Of a stretch of 64,000 nucleotides of DNA, positions 59,816 to 64,000 are shown one piece after another (the stretch's first letter is position 1; each line of letters begins with the position of its first letter). Origin of the DNA: Ruminococcus sp. Lineage in GTDB: Bacteria > Bacillota > Clostridia > Oscillospirales > Ruminococcaceae. The stretch spans positions 1-64,000 of the forward strand of contig JAGAQC010000057.1 in NCBI GenBank assembly GCA_017622925.1. The letters run 5' to 3'. The translations under genes and the position numbers were made by a program. The notes under the pieces were generated by a model, which worked only from the letters and a program-made list of their open reading frames with translations, did not search any database and was not told the DNA's origin.

Positions 59816-62800
59816 GTGTACCTTAAATCATTGGAAATACAGGGCTTTAAGTCCTTTCCCGACAAAATAAGCCTTACCTTTGACAAGGGCTTGACGGCGG
59901 TGGTAGGCCCCAACGGCAGCGGAAAAAGTAATATCGGCGATTCGGTTCGCTGGGTACTCGGCGAGCAGTCCACAAAGACGCTCCGAGGCAACAAAATGGA
60001 GGACGTTATTTTTTCCGGTACTGTTGCGAGAAAGCCTATGGGATTTGCCGCCGTTACGCTGAATATCGACAATTCCGACAATACGCTCTCCGATATGGGC
60101 GATGAGGTAGCCGTTACCCGAAAGCTCTACCGAAGCGGAGAGAGCGAATACATGATAAACGGCAAAGCGTGCCGCCTTAAAGACATCAACGAGCTTTTCA
60201 TGGATACTGGTCTTGGTCGTGACGGCTATTCGATAATCGGTCAGGGACGTATCGCCGAGATAGTCGGCGCAAAAAGCAGCGAACGGCGTGATATTTTCGA
60301 GGAAGCGGCAGGTATATCGAAATTCCGCTACAAAAAGCTTGAAGCCGAACGCAGGCTTACATCGGCACAGGAGAATCTGCTCAGGCTTTCGGATATACTG
60401 TCCGAGCTGGAAAGCCGTGTCGAACCGCTGAGAATACAGTCCGAAAAGGCGCAGAAATTTATAAAGCTTTCGGAGGAAAGAAAGCGTTTGGAGCTTTCCG
60501 TATGGATAACCCGTCTTGACGAATTGAAAGAAAAGCTCGATAAGCTTGACGAGAAAATACTTCTCAGCCGCGGCGAATACGAAAATACCGAAAACGACAT
60601 CGCACGGGAGGAAGAAAAGCTTCAAAGCAGCTATCGTGAAATGCAGAAATGCACCGCAAGGTCGGACGAACTAAGACAAAAAATGCTCGAGGAGGAGCAG
60701 GAGTCCTCACAGAAAAAGTCCGATATTGCCGTATTTGAGAACGATATAAACCATTGTACCGAGGCTATCCGCAAGGCTAAAAAAAGCATGGAGGATTCCG
60801 AGGAAACAAGGCGCGACCTGCAACTGCGTATAAAGGAGACCGAGAAGAAGATCGCTTCACTGGAACAGCAGAGAGCCGAACTTCTGGAGGAGATAGCTGC
60901 CGTTGAAAAGGAATTTAAGGCGGCGGAGGAAAAAAATTCTCAGCTTGGGGACTCCGTTGATAAGGCAGGCAGCGAGATAAACGACCTCTATATCAGGCGC
61001 AGCGAGCTGAATTTCGCCGCAGAAGCCGCAAAACAGCAGGCGACCGACGATGAAAAGCGTCTGAACGAGCTGCTTGACAGTACGAACGATATTGAAACTG
61101 CGGTCGGCGGATATAATGAAAAAATCGAAAAAAATACAGCCGAGCTTGACAAGAATGTGAAAAAAACGGCTGAACTTAAAAATAAGCTTGGCGGTCTTGA
61201 ACGGCTCTACAGTTCGCGAAAGGACGGCTTTGAACAGGCTAAGAGCAGCTTCGAGAAAGCTTTGTACGAACTGAAAAACTGTCAGCAAAGGCGAAAGATA
61301 CTCGTTGACCTTGAAAACAGCATGGAGGGCTTTGCAGGCAGCGTAAAGCAGATTCTTAAAGCGGCAAAACAGGGCAGGCTCGGCGGCATATACGGCACGG
61401 TCGCTCAGAATATCGGCGTTGAGGGAAAATACGCTCTTGCCGTTGAAACGGCTTTGGGCGGCGCAATGCAGAATATCATTGTTGAAAACGAGGATTCCGC
61501 AAAACGTGGCATAAGATTTTTAAAAGAACAGCACGGCGGACGCGCGACTTTTCTGCCGATAACCTCGGTAAAGGGCTATGAACTGCGTGAAAGCGGTCTT
61601 GAAAACTGCAATGGATATGTCGCAAAGGCAAGCGAAATAGTCTCCTATGACGAAAAATTCAGCGGCATAATCGCTTCGCTGCTCGGACGTATCGTAATTG
61701 CGGAGGATATTGATTCCGCCGCAAATATAGCAAAAAAATACGGATATAAGTTCCGTATAGTGACCCTCGACGGACAGGTGGTAAATGCAGGCGGTTCGTT
61801 TACGGGCGGTTCGGCTCAGAAGTCGGCGGGCGTTATCACACGTAAAAACGAGATAGACGGACTGGACGGCGAAATAACACGTCTTACGGCGCAGCGTGAG
61901 GAGCTTAACGCAAAAATGGAAAAGCTCCGCGCGGAATCGGAAAAACTCAGATATGACAGGGAATCCGTAAGGTCGGAGCTTTCCGAATGCGAGGCGGCTC
62001 AGATACGTATAAACGCCGAATTGACGAGCCTTAACGCTCTTGTGGAGCAGCTCAGGGCGAGCGCGGAAAACTCAGACCGTCAGCAAACTGAGTTTGAAAA
62101 CCGTATTTCGGCTGCAAAAGAAGCGGAAGCCAACGCCCGAAAAGAAGCGGCGGCTTTGGAAGAACAGATAAAAAATGCGGAAAAAAAGCTTGCCGAGGGA
62201 CAGGACAGCCGTGAAAAGCTGAGACTTGAACGGGCGGAGCTTTCGGAAAAGCTTTCGCAGCTTAAAATCCGTGATATGGAGCTTTCAAAGGATATTCAGG
62301 CTCGGGATTCGGATATTGAACGTATCAAGTCGGAAATAGAACTTCTTGACAGCGGCAGCAGCCGTTTCGAGGAGGAGATCGAACGGCAGAAAAGAATAAT
62401 TTCCGAAAAGCAGACGGAAATTGAACGATTGAGCGCGGAGCTTGAAAACACGGGCAGAAATGCGGAGCGTTATGCGGCGGAGATACAGCGTTATCAGAAC
62501 GTCCACGCCGAGCAGAACCGTCTTGCAGGCGAAATACAAAAGGGTATGAAGCAGCTCAACGAGGCAAAGGAAAAGCTTTCGGGCGATATAACTCGTCTTG
62601 AAGAACGGCGTGAAGCGGCTGAACGCGATTCCGACAGCATTATCCGTCAACTCATGGACGTTTACGAGATGACATATTCGGAGGCTTTGCAGAATGCCGA
62701 AAAAACGGACGATATAGCCGCTTCACAGGCGGAGCTTACGTCTGTCAAGAACAAGATACGCGCTTTGGGCAGCGTAAACGTTGACGCTGTTGAGGAGTAC

Positions 62801-63388
62801 AGGGAAGTGTCGGAGCGGTACGAATTTATGTCGGCGCAGCTTGCGGACGTTCAGAATTCAAAACGTGAGCTTGAAAAGATAATTTCTGACCTCACCGAGG
62901 AAATGTGCCGTATTTTCGAGGAAAGCTTCCGTGTGATAAATTCAAATTTCAAGGAAATATTTGTTGAGCTTTTCGGCGGAGGAAAGGCGGAGCTTATCCT
63001 CACCGACCCCGAAAACGTCCTTGAATCGGGCATCGAGATAAGCGTTGCGCCGCCCGGAAAGGTCATTAAGAACCTTATTTCGCTTTCGGGAGGAGAGCAG
63101 TCCTTTGTGGCTATTGCCATTTATTTTGCTATCCTGAGACTTCGTCCTGCTCCGTTCTGTATTTTGGACGAGATAGACGCGGCTCTCGACGAGGTGAACG
63201 TCAGAAAGTACGCTCAATATCTTAAAAATTTTACCGATACCACGCAGTTCGTTCTTGTTACTCACAGGCGCAGCGCAATGGAGGAGGCGAACGTCCTCTA
63301 CGGCGTTACAATGCAGGAGGACGGCATTTCCAAGCTCCTTAAAATGGAGCAGGTGGATTTTCAGGAGGACGTCGCCGATATTCAGTAA
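59816..63388 (+). CDS. smc: chromosome segregation protein SMC
   Basis: The condensin ATPase that compacts and segregates chromosomes. The 1190 residues match the family, from a GTG start at 59816 behind GGAGGTG. The Walker A motif GPNGSGKS is at 31-38. Two long coiled coils (about 170-490 and 680-1010) flank the hinge (about 510-660: LGGIYGTVAQNIGVEGKYAL ... GQVVNAGGSFTGGSA). The signature LSGGEQSF and the Walker B FCILDEIDAALDE are near the C-terminus. It is 4 bases after the radical SAM gene and upstream of ftsY. Confidence 0.98.
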   Translation: MYLKSLEIQGFKSFPDKISLTFDKGLTAVVGPNGSGKSNIGDSVRWVLGEQSTKTLRGNKMEDVIFSGTVARKPMGFAAVTLNIDNSDNTLSDMGDEVAVTRKLYRSGESEYMINGKACRLKDINELFMDTGLGRDGYSIIGQGRIAEIVGAKSSERRDIFEEAAGISKFRYKKLEAERRLTSAQENLLRLSDILSELESRVEPLRIQSEKAQKFIKLSEERKRLELSVWITRLDELKEKLDKLDEKILLSRGEYENTENDIAREEEKLQSSYREMQKCTARSDELRQKMLEEEQESSQKKSDIAVFENDINHCTEAIRKAKKSMEDSEETRRDLQLRIKETEKKIASLEQQRAELLEEIAAVEKEFKAAEEKNSQLGDSVDKAGSEINDLYIRRSELNFAAEAAKQQATDDEKRLNELLDSTNDIETAVGGYNEKIEKNTAELDKNVKKTAELKNKLGGLERLYSSRKDGFEQAKSSFEKALYELKNCQQRRKILVDLENSMEGFAGSVKQILKAAKQGRLGGIYGTVAQNIGVEGKYALAVETALGGAMQNIIVENEDSAKRGIRFLKEQHGGRATFLPITSVKGYELRESGLENCNGYVAKASEIVSYDEKFSGIIASLLGRIVIAEDIDSAANIAKKYGYKFRIVTLDGQVVNAGGSFTGGSAQKSAGVITRKNEIDGLDGEITRLTAQREELNAKMEKLRAESEKLRYDRESVRSELSECEAAQIRINAELTSLNALVEQLRASAENSDRQQTEFENRISAAKEAEANARKEAAALEEQIKNAEKKLAEGQDSREKLRLERAELSEKLSQLKIRDMELSKDIQARDSDIERIKSEIELLDSGSSRFEEEIERQKRIISEKQTEIERLSAELENTGRNAERYAAEIQRYQNVHAEQNRLAGEIQKGMKQLNEAKEKLSGDITRLEERREAAERDSDSIIRQLMDVYEMTYSEALQNAEKTDDIAASQAELTSVKNKIRALGSVNVDAVEEYREVSERYEFMSAQLADVQNSKRELEKIISDLTEEMCRIFEESFRVINSNFKEIFVELFGGGKAELILTDPENVLESGIEISVAPPGKVIKNLISLSGGEQSFVAIAIYFAILRLRPAPFCILDEIDAALDEVNVRKYAQYLKNFTDTTQFVLVTHRRSAMEEANVLYGVTMQEDGISKLLKMEQVDFQEDVADIQ

Positions 63389-63418
63389 GCGTTACTAATA
63401 CCATAAATGGAGGATATT

Positions 63419-64000
63419 ATGGGATTATTTTCTAAAATCGCAGAGGGTCTGAAAAAAACCAAGGACAGCTTTCTTGGAGGACTTCAGCGAGTATTTAATT
63501 CATTTACCAAAATAGACGAGGAGCTTTTCGAGGAGCTTGAGGAGCAGATGATAATGAGCGACATCGGCGTTGACACCTCGGTGGAGATTTGCAGCCGTGT
63601 ACGCAAGCTTGTCAAGGAGCGCGGCATTACCGATCCCAACGATATTATGGAGCTTATACACGAGGTAATTTCCGACATTATGGGGGAGGATACGGGGCTC
63701 GATCTTTCGGCTTCTCCTGCCGTTATAATGGTTATCGGAGTAAACGGCGCAGGAAAGACCACTACTATCGGAAAGCTATGTCATCAGTTCAAGCAGGAGG
63801 GCAAAAAAGTCCTTGTTGCGGCGGCGGACACGTTCCGTGCGGCGGCTATCGACCAGTTACAGGTATGGACTGAACGTGCCGGCGTCGATATTGTCAAACA
63901 TGCCGAGGGCAGCGACCCGGGCGCGGTAGTGTACGATTCGCTTGAAGCGGCAAAGGCTCGAAACTGCGATATAGTCGTAATTGATACCGCAGGCAGACTT
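63419..64000 (+). CDS. ftsY: signal recognition particle receptor FtsY, C-terminus beyond window
   Basis: The SRP receptor GTPase that targets ribosomes making membrane proteins. Only the first 194 codons are in the window. The start at 63419 is behind GGAGG and gives MGLFSKIAEGLKKTKDSFLG. The NG domain is visible: N-domain helices with EQMIMSDIGVDTSVEI, the G1 motif VIGVNGAGKTTTIGKL, the DTFRAAAIDQLQVW segment and the G3 region VVIDTAGRL at the window edge. No acidic A domain precedes the N domain, typical of Gram-positive forms. It follows smc by 30 bases, a common pairing. Confidence 0.97.
   Translation, partial: MGLFSKIAEGLKKTKDSFLGGLQRVFNSFTKIDEELFEELEEQMIMSDIGVDTSVEICSRVRKLVKERGITDPNDIMELIHEVISDIMGEDTGLDLSASPAVIMVIGVNGAGKTTTIGKLCHQFKQEGKKVLVAAADTFRAAAIDQLQVWTERAGVDIVKHAEGSDPGAVVYDSLEAAKARNCDIVVIDTAGRL

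Noticed and set aside
1..64000. CRISPR arrays, rRNA or tRNA genes, replication origin
   Set aside because: No array, ribosomal RNA or convincing cloverleaf was seen in any intergenic region, and no DnaA box cluster was noticed. A computational scan could still find a missed tRNA.

Overview
The window looks like chromosome of an anaerobic, spore-forming, fibre-degrading clostridial Firmicute, most likely a cellulosome-producing Ruminococcus (R. flavefaciens-like). The reasons are a GH9 cellulase with a CBM3-like module and a type I dockerin, a lipoprotein GH5 endoglucanase, a GH94 cellobiose phosphorylase, a homodimeric-type pyruvate:ferredoxin oxidoreductase, sporulation genes (spoIIR, yqfC, yqfD, ylbJ-like) and Firmicute-style ribosomal leaders. 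The species call is inference, not a database match.

Layout. 1-1.9 kb: an IS256-family element (running off the left edge) sits inside an ISAs1-family transposase gene. 2-5.8 kb: two short inverted-repeat elements bracket a three-gene module (alpha/beta hydrolase, condensation-type acyltransferase, zinc-ribbon membrane protein); the second element lies against a decayed tyrosine recombinase. 5.9-6.9 kb: rplM-rpsI. 7.1-11.4 kb: ECF sigma factor, tethered beta-propeller protein and lipoprotein. 11.5-15.5 kb: nifJ. 15.8-18.5 kb: metG and a GNAT. 18.8-20.9 kb: GH5. 20.9-24.3 kb: yqfD/yqfC, ylbJ-like gene and a lipoprotein. 24.4-28.5 kb: polA-rimI-tsaD. 28.6-29.7 kb: one very AT-rich orphan membrane protein gene. 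29.7-32.7 kb: rplJ-rplL, a CPBP-like membrane protein and tadA. 32.8-35.1 kb: dcd, then membrane protein-arsR-amidohydrolase. 35.2-38.9 kb: GH94 and a lipoprotein. 39.1-43.2 kb: pth-mfd. 43.6-45.2 kb: VWA lipoprotein. 45.5-48.0 kb: GH9-dockerin. 48.2-50 kb: BspA-type LRR protein, spoIIR. 50-51.3 kb: infC-rpmI-rplT. 51.4-64 kb: trmH-dprA-topA-trmFO-plsX-rnc-radical SAM-smc-ftsY, a tightly overlapping housekeeping cluster that runs off the right edge.

How genes work together. Secreted or anchored GH5 and GH9 enzymes attack cellulose or related glucans. Cellobiose can be cleaved by GH94 phosphorolysis, and pyruvate goes through NifJ to acetyl-CoA and reduced ferredoxin. The promoters of the three glycosidase genes resemble one another.

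Most unusual content. Several families of dispersed, long-hairpin repeats occupy the intergenic regions. Within each family the paired arms differ between copies, yet complementarity is kept. Some copies fall inside predicted 5' leaders, and one supplies a stop codon. These structured repeats are the best candidates here for something poorly described. All promoter, terminator and repeat calls were made by eye; no alignment or folding program was run.
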